A DNA stretch of 64,000 nt from Nemopilema nomurai (Eukaryota > Cnidaria > Scyphozoa > Rhizostomeae > Rhizostomatidae). Location: positions 179,129 through 243,128 of the forward strand of contig ML133478.1 of assembly GCA_003864495.1 (NCBI GenBank), read 5' to 3'. Both the position numbers and the translations under genes were made by a program. Under the pieces are notes generated by a model. That model searched no databases, was not told the origin of the DNA, and saw only the letters and a program-made list of their open reading frames with translations. This document shows positions 54,701 through 64,000 of this stretch, piece by piece. Numbering within the stretch: the first letter of the stretch is position 1; the number at the start of each line of letters is the position of its first letter.

Positions 54701-57565
54701 TTTAAAGAAAAGCGTAGGTATGTCTATCATACTGAGGTTGTCGTGTCTAGACACTGGATGGATGAAAAGTAACCCCCCCCCTCCCCTTATTTCTCCCCTT
54801 CTTTCTTCCCTTTAAGCGATAGGGAATTGTTTGTTGGCTAACTGCGTTGCTCCAGGGTAGATCGTAGGTCAGACCCACAACTAGGTCACTTCCATTATCG
54901 TTCTTTTCAGTTTAAGAACGGACCAGATATCAAAAGCCACGTCGCCTTTACTCATTCTGCTTTTCAACAGATAATGCATGACATATATCAGAATTTCCAA
55001 AGGCCCGCTAGCTTTTATCAAGCTATTCTTATTAGATTTATTAAAGTCTATTAACTAGTTTTCAGGAACCACCTATCGATACTATCAGCAATGTTTTGTC
55101 TCGTGATATTGGATCAACGATTGGTTTAATCTGTAGAGCTGGGAATGTCTTTAGTAGCTGTTTTGCAACGCAGAAGTGTTTCCCATTTGATTAGTATGCT
55201 CATCAGTCACTACGTTTCTAGTTTTGCAGACTTTTCTCCACCTGAATTGTTGTTGAATGATTTTCAGTTATCAGTTGTTCGCTATTTTTGCAGAATGGTC
55301 GTTTTGCAAATGAAATTGTCTCCGTTAATGTTCCTCAAAAGAGAGGTACGTTCATTAACGGTTTGTTACGTCAGGGTCTCAGCAGATATTGAGAACAAAA
55401 ATGTAAATTTTCCAATTTTATATTATTTGCTAATGGAATTAATTTTGCCAGTGAAACGAAGTTAGCCTAATTCAATCTATTCTTAGCAAAGTTACATGCA
55501 ATATGTTTTATTGAATAAGGTGCAGGTTCTAATGCTATGTAAAAAAAATCGCGATTGGCGTGGAAATTGCTGTCTGTGGATCAAGAAGTCAACCGCCCAG
55601 AAGACGGTTGGCACTTTTTGGATCTTTGGATCTACCACACAGTGTCTCGCCATTTTTCATTTTCCACTTGTATAACTTGCTAGATCCTCCATCCCCATCC
55701 CTATAAGTCGTCATCTTGTTTTTGTTGTTGTTTCAATATTTTTGAAAAAGAATGAGTTAGAGCTGGCCATTCAGGTAATGAATTTTCTCGCCAACTGCTG
55801 TCTTGTGTTTCAGGCAAGCCAGATTTAGTCTTTGCCGAAGACGAAGAGTACAGGAAGGCGAATTTCGACAAATTCCCTGGCCTAAAAGCCGCCTTCAAGA
55901 AGGATGGCACCATCACTGCCGCCAACGCAAGCACGCTTAACGACGGAGCCGCAGCGCTTGTTTTGATGGCAGCCGAAACAGCGACTAAAATGAACCTGAA
56001 ACCGCTAGCGAAAGTTGTTGGTATGTTTACTGCCGCCACGTGAGCACCACTGACATGCACTTTGAGCAGAAAAACCAGCGTTTGTTGCCTCACACTGCGA
56101 TTTTGTAGCTTAGAAAAATAAAATTTGCTATCTGAGCTTGGAGATTTTACGTTTAATGAGTATAGTATTAATAAAAATGAGCCTTTTTATAACTTTTTCA
56201 CTATTCGTTATGCTATTTTTTTCTATTTTAGCAATTGGAGATGCAGCCATGGATCCGATCGATTTTCCCATCGCACCAACTGATGCTATGATAAAGGTAT
56301 CTCTCTGGCTCTCCCTGGTATCTCTTTGAGAACCTAATATAATTCATTGTCCAATAATTTGCAGATGTTGGTAATTCACTGCTTACCCGTGCTTGCTTAC
56401 CCTTGATATTTGCATTCCGACTTCTTCTAGGTCCTGCAACATGCTGGCTTGCGTGCTGATGAAATGGACATGATTGAAATCAACGAAGCCTTCAGTGTTG
56501 TTGTTCTGGCCAATATGATGGTATGTACTTCAGGATGAAAGTGCAAAAAGTATTTTTGCTGTTTTTACAGACTTTTTGTCGCGCCTATGTTTTAACAGTA
56601 ACCTTTGGTCATGATAGAATACCATGGCCTAATTTTTCGCACCATTTTGGTGGCGCTTTTTATCGATTTCGTTTTCACACAACATCATATTCCACGTTTT
56701 CCCTATCACACTAATCAAATAGAACTGTCTCTATTGACATTGTGGCAATCCACTTTCGGCATGTACACGTAACAGCACAGCATAGTCCATTCAAGAACGC
56801 TGGTAAGACCTCCTCCTCGCACCGACGAGAGATTCAATCTTCTGCTTTTTCCATTTAGAATCTCAACTTGGACCCTGCCAGGGTCAACATGAACGGTGGT
56901 GCTGTTTCCCTGGGCCATCCAATCGGGTATGCTCTTCAGTTGCTTTGTTCCTTTTTGCTTTGTTTTCGATACCTCACAATGTGCACTTTTCGGCATCTGC
57001 TATTTGAAATTGTTTCCGATACTGTATGGCTTCCTGTCACTAGAAGCTTTAATCGACTAAATCCAATGCTTGCTTGTTTGCTACTTAATTGAATTTGGCC
57101 TTTGTCGTTCTTAGCAGTTCTGAAGTGTTTTCCGCCGATATTCATTAGGTGACCTGTTTATTCGTAAATTCCCTTTCTTATGTTCAGTTCATTGAAGCGG
57201 AATTGGATATCGGTGAGCTCTTTTGAAGTGCTCATTTTATTTGTCCAAATGAATTGGTTCTGCTCTCGCCATAATTATTATCCAACATTACCTGTCCTTT
57301 TTTAATCACAATTTAATTCGAGACTCGATGTGCCTTCAATTTCAAATGCTGATCTCACAAATTTAACAACATTTAGCAACAACAACATTAATAGTAGATT
57401 GCATTCATCGTGCAAATAATCAAGCGATAATTTTTCTCGCAAAGGATGTCGGGAGCCCGTATCGTCGGTCACATGGTACACCAACTTGAGAGCGGAAAGT
57501 ATGGGCTGGCAAGCATTTGCAATGGGGGCGGAGGAGCTTCTGCGATGATCATTCAGAAGTTGTAG
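48659..57565 (+). CDS. ACAT1: Acetyl-CoA acetyltransferase, mitochondrial (14 exons)
   Basis: Thiolase that interconverts two acetyl-CoA and acetoacetyl-CoA, and in animals cleaves 2-methylacetoacetyl-CoA in isoleucine breakdown and serves ketone metabolism in the mitochondrial matrix. Exons: 48659-48700, 49226-49279, 49580-49697, 50078-50173, 50980-51080, 51603-51695, 53364-53414, 53912-54013, 55294-55345, 55814-56020, 56232-56296, 56431-56520, 56859-56926, 57445-57565; 1260 nt, 419 residues (human 427). Catalytic residues are all present: Cys118 in NKVCASGMK, Asn345 in NEAF, His377 in GHPIG, Cys405 in CNGGGGAS. Residues 1-31 are basic and Ser/Leu-rich without acids until Asp32, a mitochondrial presequence. 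Introns up to 1.9 kb hold repeats but no other gene. Confidence 0.97.
49226..49279 (+). CDS. ACAT1: ACAT1 exon 2: rest of presequence
   Basis: 18 codons, phase 0/0: [18 protein letters not shown], Arg/Ser-rich. The acceptor AAAAG has no pyrimidine tract but a CCTTAA branch-point-like element 11 bases before the exon, fitting a U12 intron. Donor GTAAGT. Confidence 0.8.
49580..49697 (+). CDS. ACAT1: ACAT1 exon 3
   Basis: 118 nt, phase 0 in, 1 out, acceptor TTTCTAG, donor [26 protein letters not shown] is the N-terminal thiolase signature region. Confidence 0.96.
50078..50173 (+). CDS. ACAT1: ACAT1 exon 4
   Basis: 96 nt, phase 1/1, acceptor TTCATAG, donor [26 protein letters not shown] then [12 protein letters not shown], conserved. 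Confidence 0.96.
50980..51080 (+). CDS. ACAT1: ACAT1 exon 5: nucleophilic cysteine
   Basis: 101 nt, phase 1 in, 0 out, acceptor GCAATAG, donor [26 protein letters not shown] holds the acyl-accepting Cys118. Confidence 0.97.
51603..51695 (+). CDS. ACAT1: ACAT1 exon 6
   Basis: 31 codons, phase 0/0, acceptor GATCCAG, donor [35 protein letters not shown] is a thiolase hallmark. The following intron (1.7 kb) carries a perfect CRE. Confidence 0.96.
52865..52872. promoter_or_regulatory. Perfect CRE palindrome in an ACAT1 intron
   Basis: TGACGTCA within a CpG-rich patch (about 52815-52872). Possibly regulatory; one octamer is weak evidence. Confidence 0.25.
53364..53414 (+). CDS. ACAT1: ACAT1 exon 7
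   Basis: 17 codons, phase 0/0: [17 protein letters not shown], matching [14 protein letters not shown] of human. Acceptor TTTCTAG, donor GTAAGC. Confidence 0.95.
53912..54013 (+). CDS. ACAT1: ACAT1 exon 8
   Basis: 34 codons, phase 0/0, acceptor TATTTCAG, donor [26 protein letters not shown] to [13 protein letters not shown]. Confidence 0.96.
54385..54477. repeat. 31-bp tandem repeat, three copies, in an ACAT1 intron
   Basis: Copies at 54385-54415, 54416-54446 and 54447-54477; units start ATAtAATC and end TAAC, with few differences. Confidence 0.85.
54771..54815. repeat. Short C/T tract in an ACAT1 intron
   Basis: A run of about ten C is followed by C/T-only sequence on the sense strand. 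Homopolymer length may be unreliable. Confidence 0.7.
55294..55345 (+). CDS. ACAT1: ACAT1 exon 9
   Basis: 52 nt, phase 0 in, 1 out: [17 protein letters not shown]. Acceptor TTTGCAG, donor GTACGT. Corresponds to GKFGNEVIPVTV of human. Confidence 0.94.
55814..56020 (+). CDS. ACAT1: ACAT1 exon 10
   Basis: 207 nt, phase 1/1, acceptor GTTTCAG, donor [26 protein letters not shown], then [20 protein letters not shown], a strongly conserved thiolase core. Confidence 0.97.
56232..56296 (+). CDS. ACAT1: ACAT1 exon 11
   Basis: 65 nt, phase 1 in, 0 out: (A)[19 protein letters not shown] to IK. Acceptor ATTTTAG, donor GTATCT (U2-like, not the longer U12 consensus). Confidence 0.95.
56431..56520 (+). CDS. 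ACAT1: ACAT1 exon 12: NEAF motif
   Basis: 30 codons, phase 0/0, acceptor CTTCTAG, donor [26 protein letters not shown] then [10 protein letters not shown]; Asn345 of NEAF helps form the oxyanion hole. Confidence 0.97.
56859..56926 (+). CDS. ACAT1: ACAT1 exon 13: catalytic histidine
   Basis: 68 nt, phase 0 in, 2 out, acceptor CATTTAG, donor [26 protein letters not shown] then PIG; His377 of GHPIG activates the nucleophile. Confidence 0.97.
57445..57565 (+). CDS. ACAT1: ACAT1 last exon: second catalytic cysteine and stop
   Basis: 121 nt, phase 2 in, stop TAG 57563-57565. [20 protein letters not shown] then [16 protein letters not shown]; Cys405 is the acid/base cysteine. Confidence 0.97.
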
Positions 57566-60500
57566 TCCTAATCACCGGGGAAATGGTTTGCGAGGTGAAA
57601 TGTGAGTTACTGTTTGGTGGAATTATTTATTGGAGTCGCTAAGGAACCTGGATATGAAGTCAAACATGTTTGATAAGTGTGGAAACTTTGTCATCAAACA
57701 AGACATTATTTTGTGCAAGAATTGCTTGAACTTAATCTGACGCCCTCGTTTTTGTAATTTAGGCTCGGTTTCATTGTTGACACTGAATTCCATCCATGCA
57801 TTTGCCATTGAAGTGCTTCTTTGTCATCTGTGTAATATAAGGTTTCAACTTATCATTCCTGTAGAAAGAATCTTTGAAATGAAAATCTTGTCAAAACAGT
57901 GTACTGTTTACCTTACTGTAGAGCAGATGCCAGGTTTAGTGTTGAGGAAAGTTTTTGAGTAAATCAAACCCTTGAAAATTGTTGTTTTTATGGTGTTTAC
58001 AGACCATTTCTGAAGATCATTCTTATTTTGTCTAGGCCTCTAGACAACGAAGCTTTGTTCTTGAAGTTCTGTGAAAATAATTCAGTTTGTAGAAAAACCG
58101 GTGTAATTCTCGTGAAGAGCTGGCCCAGGTATTTTAAGACGGGCACAAACCTAGTATAATCTCGTTTGGATTTTCACCCAGTCGGGTCATTCCTCGCGTT
58201 TTGTCCCGTGGCACGCGTTTTGTCCCGTGGCACGCGTTTTGTCCCGTGGCACGCGTTTTGTCCCGTGGCACGCGTTTTGTCCCGTGGCACGCGCTTTCTC
58301 CCGTGGCACGCGCTTTCTCCCTTGCCGCATGCTATGTCCCTACTGCTGCCCTTGAGCTGAGGGGTCTTCAGATGCAATACACTTTTAAAGAAAATGTTCA
58401 CCACTTGTGTTTGCCATGTGCTCTGCACTACTTCTTTCTGAGCTTTTGCCTTGCCCCCGCCTTGCCCCCGGTTTGCAGCAGCCTGGCCTCTGCCCCTTTT
58501 CCGCCTATTTACTAGCCTACATTTTAACCTTGTTACTTCTTCGACATTCGAGTTTGAATTATTTTTGGAATCCTGCCCGGATGTCGATTTCACAGCATCA
58601 AATATTAAAAGTAAGATTAGAATTTTAGATGAGATTCCCCATGGACCGCGTTGTTCTGCAGATGTTTCGATTACTTTCTCTTCAACTTGATTTCAATGCT
58701 TCTCTTCACTTGGCGGATTTCTGTTCCTAATTATGCGCAAAATGACATTTTTAGAGAACTGTACCGCACCAGTGTGCTAAGAATCCCACGGGAGACTCTC
58801 TTTCTCGGTGAGTTGATTAGAAGAAAGAATCTGCATAATGTCATGGTTTTTAATGGAGATTGGTGTTTTAACCAAGGAACCCAGCGATGCAATAGTCCTC
58901 CCTGCACTTAAGTTTCCGCATCCTCCTTGATTCAAATGTATGCTATCGCTGTTTATGACACTGTCGAAAATTAGGAAAAGGCAGCCAAATGTCATGTTTT
59001 GGCCTTGAGATTACAAACAATTCTATCTAATTGCTTTTTTGACGGTGTTTGCGGATTTTCCTTCTGTTTAAGTTCAATCTTGGTAGCATCGTAATCGTGT
59101 GGAAATGATTTCTACGTTTAAGATGATTGCCAAATGTCCTTTATAGTAGCAGAAGCTCCTTTCAAAGGGCCAAATCGTTTTCATAAACCATTCTCCTGGA
59201 GTTTAGTAAATTGTTATAGATTGGTTTTGAGGTATATTTCATATGACTCCGGTTTATTCTTTCTCATATTATTTATTTCTTGATGTCAGTGCGTTTGATA
59301 AAATTCACGATGATTCGCTTGACAACTGCTGTTCTTGAAAATGACTGACATTAAAATGGCCTTTAGAAGAGATCTTTGCTGAGTAGTATAGGCCCAACCA
59401 AAGAGCCGAGTGGTACTGAGCGTGTAAATTGCAATTTTAGCAATGTGCATTCAATTGGTTTATTGTTTAAGCTTCTTCTCCTTATCAAGTTCCACGGATC
59501 GTGCCAAAAGAGAACGACTGCGAGTTGTCGGTAAAGGATATTTTTAATTTATCTTCATCAAACAGTTAAGGATGCTTTGCAAGTACTCACACTAGTAACA
59601 ATCGAGCCGAAGGCCTCTTCTTACTTGCTTTAGGACATGTTCAATGATTTGTGGGAATGGTTGCAGTGCACTCGACAAAAGTCATCATGAAACTTTAGAG
59701 GTTCTTTATTATTCATTGCGCGACACTCACTCAGTCTCTGAACACGAGCTTTTGCATCCAAAGCCGCAATTTTTTAAGTAATCGCCCACGTGAGTATTTA
59801 ACTCCACTGTTGGGAACACACGCGTCTATGCTAATACTGTTCTGCTGAGAGAAAGCTGGCTAACGGAAGAAAAAGCCATTCTTGCCTGAGGTGCTCTGTT
59901 CAAACGGCATCTTGAATCGCATTGGCTTTCTGGCATTCTATCCAGCCACCAGCGAGGCAACAGAGGGGAATGCTTGATTAAATATTCCTGTGCGGCACCT
60001 TGCTTCTGCACCTGCTGTGTCTTCAGCTACCAAAGATAACTGGTTGCTGAGAACAACCGGTTCAAGCTGCTTATACTTCAACTTCTGCACATTTCCCTTG
60101 CTTCTGTTCCTAATACATTGATCCCACCCTGCGACCTGCCGCGTGGTGCTTTCTTTCAGTAAATCCGACACCCACCCAAGAAAGCAACGCTGCAATGCCT
60201 GCCAAAAGTCGCTTGAATATCGCAGTGTTTTTGGCTGCTTGTAGAAACGAGTTGTGATGGGTTTCTTACGACTGCGTTGCTCAACCTCTATGGACGGTCC
60301 GAGCCATAGTTGTCTTATTTAGCCTGCAGAGAAAACGTAGCCAGGCCGAGAGAGAGAAAGACGACTGTTGTATTCTATAACTGTAAATTTGACTGACTCT
60401 GACTGACTCTGACTGAACATTACAATTATGTTAATATGCTCTAAAAATGAGTTTGCTGACAAAGAATGAGAGAAGATGATGAAATTATGACGTTATCAGA

Positions 60501-63500
60501 ATGGAAAAGTCTAGGGCTGAGAAGCGAGAAAGATGTGTCAGCATGTCAAAATTTGCCGTGTTGTGGCAATGCAAAGTAAACAAACGAGTCACCATATGCT
60601 CATGTGGAAAATATTATGTTTGACTAAGTGGAATATAAATTCACAGGTGGTATCGCTCTGCTCGCCAAAACGTGTGTCATTACCATCCTCAGCAAAAAGA
60701 GGTCATATCCCAATAGGTCAATTAACAACAATTATTTTAGAAAGGCAACAAAAGGGACAATTATACAATCCCTTTGAATCTACAAATATCCTGCCATCTT
60801 TTTGTTCACTAATTGTGGTCATCAGGTATCTGATATAAATCGCCGCCATTCCATGTGATTAATCGCTTTTAAGTCCGTTGCCAATGCGCTCATTTAGGCC
60901 TCAATTCCAAGTATTTAAGAGAAAAAGCAAAATTCTTGATCTCCGCTCAATTTTTGGCCAAGGTTATTCATTAGAGTTGGCAATGTGCCTGATGGTGTTT
61001 CGAGGTTTCTCGTTTTAGAGGTGAAAAGCAGTCATAAAGGCATTGATTAAGCTTCAAGATCAATCAAGACAGAGACAAATTTCAAAATACAGCAGTATGA
61101 GTGCAGCTCCACAATGATGCGTTCTTAGGCCTTTCCTTTTGCTTTTCAACTTTGTGGATACATAGCAGTGCACGCCGATTTTCGTCCTTATTTCTTCATT
61201 TAGCTTTTAAGTTAGAAGGAGTATTCGATTCCTTATTGATAGCTTGCTTGCTGGTTCATTTTTCAATTCGTGCGGAGCGTGTTATCATCACCGACACCTC
61301 CCTTTCTTATCTTGTCAAGTGTTTTCCTCTTTTAATGTTCAATCGCCCGCAACAGTTGACATTTTGTTGCACCCAGAGACGAAGAAAGCCCTCCTGCCCG
61401 CCTGCCTGGACATTCCAAATTTCTGAAGAGATTTACATGGAAACTCAACTGGTTCTATTCGACTAGTTTACGTTTCGGAGTCTGAAGTTTGTGACACTCT
61501 TAACAACTTTCACGCTAACTTACAAAGGGTTATGCAAGCCTTAAACATCAAGGCACTTCTGCATAGACCGCCCTTGACCTTCCTTGAGCCAGAACTGTTA
61601 ATAAATGCAGCTGACATTCGCTTCTGATGACCCAAAATCTGGAATTCAGTTTCCAGACCAGAAGAGAACACCGCAAGATACTAAACAGATCAAGCTTGGC
61701 TCCTGGAAACCATGTGCACTTGTTCTTTCTATAAGGTCACCAAGTCAAGTAAAGTTTGTGAGGTTTCTATAAAATCTGTACGATTATCTTATAAAATAAA
61801 GTCTTGTTTCGATTTCAATCAGTGGTTATTTGCCACTCAATCTGCTCTGTGATGGAAATGAAGAAAAACTTATCTTTATCGTCTGGCGTCTACTTTGGTA
61901 TGCTTTAATAATGAAGCTTCTAAATTCACAAAGATAATTTTGGCACTTGGTGCTTTGCTTGTCACTTTTGTGAGATAATGATTTCGGTCTTCAGCAATCC
62001 CCAACTCTTGTCCATTCTGTATCTTGTTTGGCTGCCGGACCTTTTTCAGATTGTCTTGAGTCACATACCCATGTGATTTGAATTGTCTTGAAGTGTTAAG
62101 ATGGTTTCGTTGGCTTCTTTGCTAAGATGTGTTAGAACACCAACATTGTGAAAATTCCGCTTAATAGCTTGAAAAATTGTTCATCAATTTGCTTATCTTT
62201 CATAATTGTAGTTTAGCAGAGTTTTCTGTCCTTAGCTGCAAATATTTGAGATTTTGAATCTACTGCCAGCTTTGTCAGTAGCGTGCAAGTCCTTTTGAAA
62301 TTTTGTGTTGGTTGCTTTGAAACGTGGTTTATTGCTGACATGGTTTATTGCAGTTTGTGGAGGGTTTCAAGTGGATCCATTGAATAACTCACGGGTCTTG
62401 TGAAGTGCTTACTTTCTGGTTTTGAAAGTTGTTTCTTGAGTTTAATGACTTTAATTCTTCAATACTTCCTAGAACAATTATTTCTCTACTTTTGAGTATG
62501 TTGCTTATTTAATGGTAGCAATGGCTGGTTTTTTGGTCTGTTAACTAAGGATGATTTGAAAGTGGGTTGTTAGGCCCCTTTAAGGCTCTGCTTACCTTTA
62601 TTGCCCCTACCTGTCATGTCAACTTACTTAAATTGCACATAAGTCTGTTCTTAACTAAAATAGCAAGTGAAGACTTGATGGAGAAAGTGTGGAAAGTAAG
62701 TGTTTTTTTAATTGGCCGCAAATAGTGACTGTTTGGTTCATAAGATTCTCGTTATCATTAAGACACAACTTTGAGGAAATATATTCGTCATTATTGCTCC
62801 ATTACCGTGCTCCAAAAATGAATCCGTGGCATTTGTTTTGATCATTTTTTTGATGATTAGATCAGCCTGGTGGTTTTATCGATCGGTATGACGACAGCAT
62901 TTTCCGCTTCGAAGTAGCCATTCCTATTTTTCCTTTTTGGCATCTGCTGAATTCGATCTTTTACGCATACTTTCTTCTTTGCTGTGTTTGTCTAACCACT
63001 CGTCCTCGTTTATGGTCTAGACCTAGCTTGCGTAATTTTCATCTTCTGAGTCAGCCCAATATAATTAATTTTTTTGCGCATGCAATTTTATTTCCCTTTC
63101 TATAAAGCTTAAATTTATTTCAAGTTTCTATTATTAGGTTCCATGATTTTGAGAACCACGTCATTTGTTTAATGTTTGCTGGTTGATGAATGTTTTCCAA
63201 ATCACATTTGCTTCAACAAAAGGCGTTGTTTTTTTAGCATATTTTTTTTCAAATAGCCAGCCGAAGTTTGAAAATGGGGGCGATTCCATTGAATATTCAC
63301 CGGTGGCAATAAAAACATGCCAATTTTGCTCCTGATTGCTTCACCCGCTGAACTCACGGCGAAAACATAATTAGGGAAATATTTGTCATTCGAAAAATTA
63401 CCCAAAAAAATCTTGGTTTCGACTAGGAATCTTTCTAAACGGAAAACTCGTGGCCATCTTTTGTGTGATGTTTAGTAGACATTACATTGCAGCTACCTAC

Positions 63501-64000
63501 GTCATTAAAGTGAAACCCGATTCTAAAAGCCGCATTAATCCAACTCTTATGATCTGCAGACTTTATCCAATAAATTTGAGCGTTAATGGGTAACAAGATT
63601 AAAAGGAAAGCAAGTGATGATAAATCACAATTTATTTAATGATTCAATCATCTTCTGCTATTCAACTATGAGCCTTGTCTATGTTTCGAAAGGAAAATTC
63701 GTACCTAAAGTCGTGGAATGTGTGTAGAGACTGTTGCGTCATTTTTAAAACCAGCGTTTGCATTTTTTCGTTTACGATATATTTATTTTCTTATTTTTAT
63801 TTATTTTTAATGTTTTTCTTAGACTATTTGATTCTCAAGTCCGAATAGTCCCAATGCTATTTGAAGGTGGCATTGAAATTATTGTTGTAATTCCATTAAG
63901 TACTGAACATTGTGCTTCCTACGTGGCGTATATCAGCTAGCACCATAGAAAACAAACTTTAAGTCAAAGACACACTTCCTAATTGCACGTTGAGTTATAA
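57566..64000. other. Region downstream of ACAT1
   Basis: About 6.4 kb with no supported gene. The first part should be ACAT1 3' UTR; no AATAAA stands in the first few hundred bases. A 19-bp minisatellite lies at 58.2 kb, a GC-richer block at 59.8-60.2 kb with two short open frames on the minus strand, and an AATAAA at 61795-61800 that might end an unrecognised transcript. The last 2 kb are AT-rich. Confidence 0.55.
58196..58328. repeat. 19-bp minisatellite downstream of ACAT1
   Basis: Seven tandem copies of GCGTTTTGTCCCGTGGCAC: five identical, the sixth with CTTTC instead of TTTTG, the last degenerate. The unit carries an ACGCG core, so the array is CpG-rich. Because 19 is not a multiple of 3, open frames on both strands here translate into artefactual repeats. 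Confidence 0.95.

Noticed and set aside
57554..57562. C-terminal QKL of ACAT1 as a peroxisomal PTS1
   Set aside because: QKL is the normal end of mitochondrial ACAT1 and does not fit the SKL pattern; the N-terminal presequence points to mitochondria.
58166..58593. Open frames on both strands with repeated VLSRGTRFVPWHA-like sequence
   Set aside because: They are translations of the 19-bp minisatellite; the same repeat is open in several frames, and no flanking coding sequence exists.
12769..64000. tRNA, rRNA, CRISPR or transposon genes
   Set aside because: I looked for tRNA box B-like words, regular spacers, and transposase or reverse transcriptase motifs and saw none. Short terminal repeats cannot be excluded by eye.

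Overview
This is eukaryotic, intron-rich nuclear DNA, and all three protein-coding genes I can support are animal genes on the + strand, head to tail. I rebuilt them by joining GT-AG exons (plus one GC-AG and one probable U12-type intron) whose phases match and whose products read as conserved proteins. (1) The 3' part of REV3L, the catalytic subunit of DNA polymerase zeta: 17 exons, bases 1 to 12768, entering from the left edge. (2) A full-length ANKRD6 (Diversin/Diego-like) gene: one 5' UTR/start exon and 14 further coding exons, 21351 to 45614, about 1082 residues. (3) A full-length ACAT1, mitochondrial acetyl-CoA acetyltransferase: 14 exons, 48659 to 57565, 419 residues. Exon lengths sum to whole codon numbers for ANKRD6 and ACAT1; REV3L does so only if one missing base in exon 12 is allowed for.

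Organism: AT-rich introns, introns of mostly 0.3 to 5 kb, CpG-tolerant exons, vertebrate-like exon structure and a Diversin-type PCP/Wnt gene point to an invertebrate animal. A cnidarian such as a coral or anemone would fit, but this last step is a guess from style only.

Layout: 1-12768 REV3L (Pol B exonuclease-like remnant, palm motifs A, B and C, thumb, two Cys4 modules). 12769-21350 noncoding, poly(A) signal near 12940, then upstream region of ANKRD6. 21351-27624 the ankyrin half of ANKRD6, one repeat per 99-nt exon. 27625-45614 the charged linker, coiled coils and C-terminus. 45615-48658 intergenic. 48659-57565 ACAT1. 57566-64000 downstream noncoding with a 19-bp minisatellite.

The three genes do not form a pathway: translesion DNA synthesis, Wnt/planar-polarity signalling, and ketone/isoleucine metabolism. 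I see no mobile element with recognisable coding capacity, no CRISPR, no tRNA or rRNA. The most useful second looks are the REV3L frameshift, the GC-AG intron in REV3L, the U12-type first intron of ACAT1, the uORF overlapping the ANKRD6 start, and the recurrent TLER motif and PDZ-ligand-like tail of the ANKRD6 protein. I found no evidence of an entirely new system.
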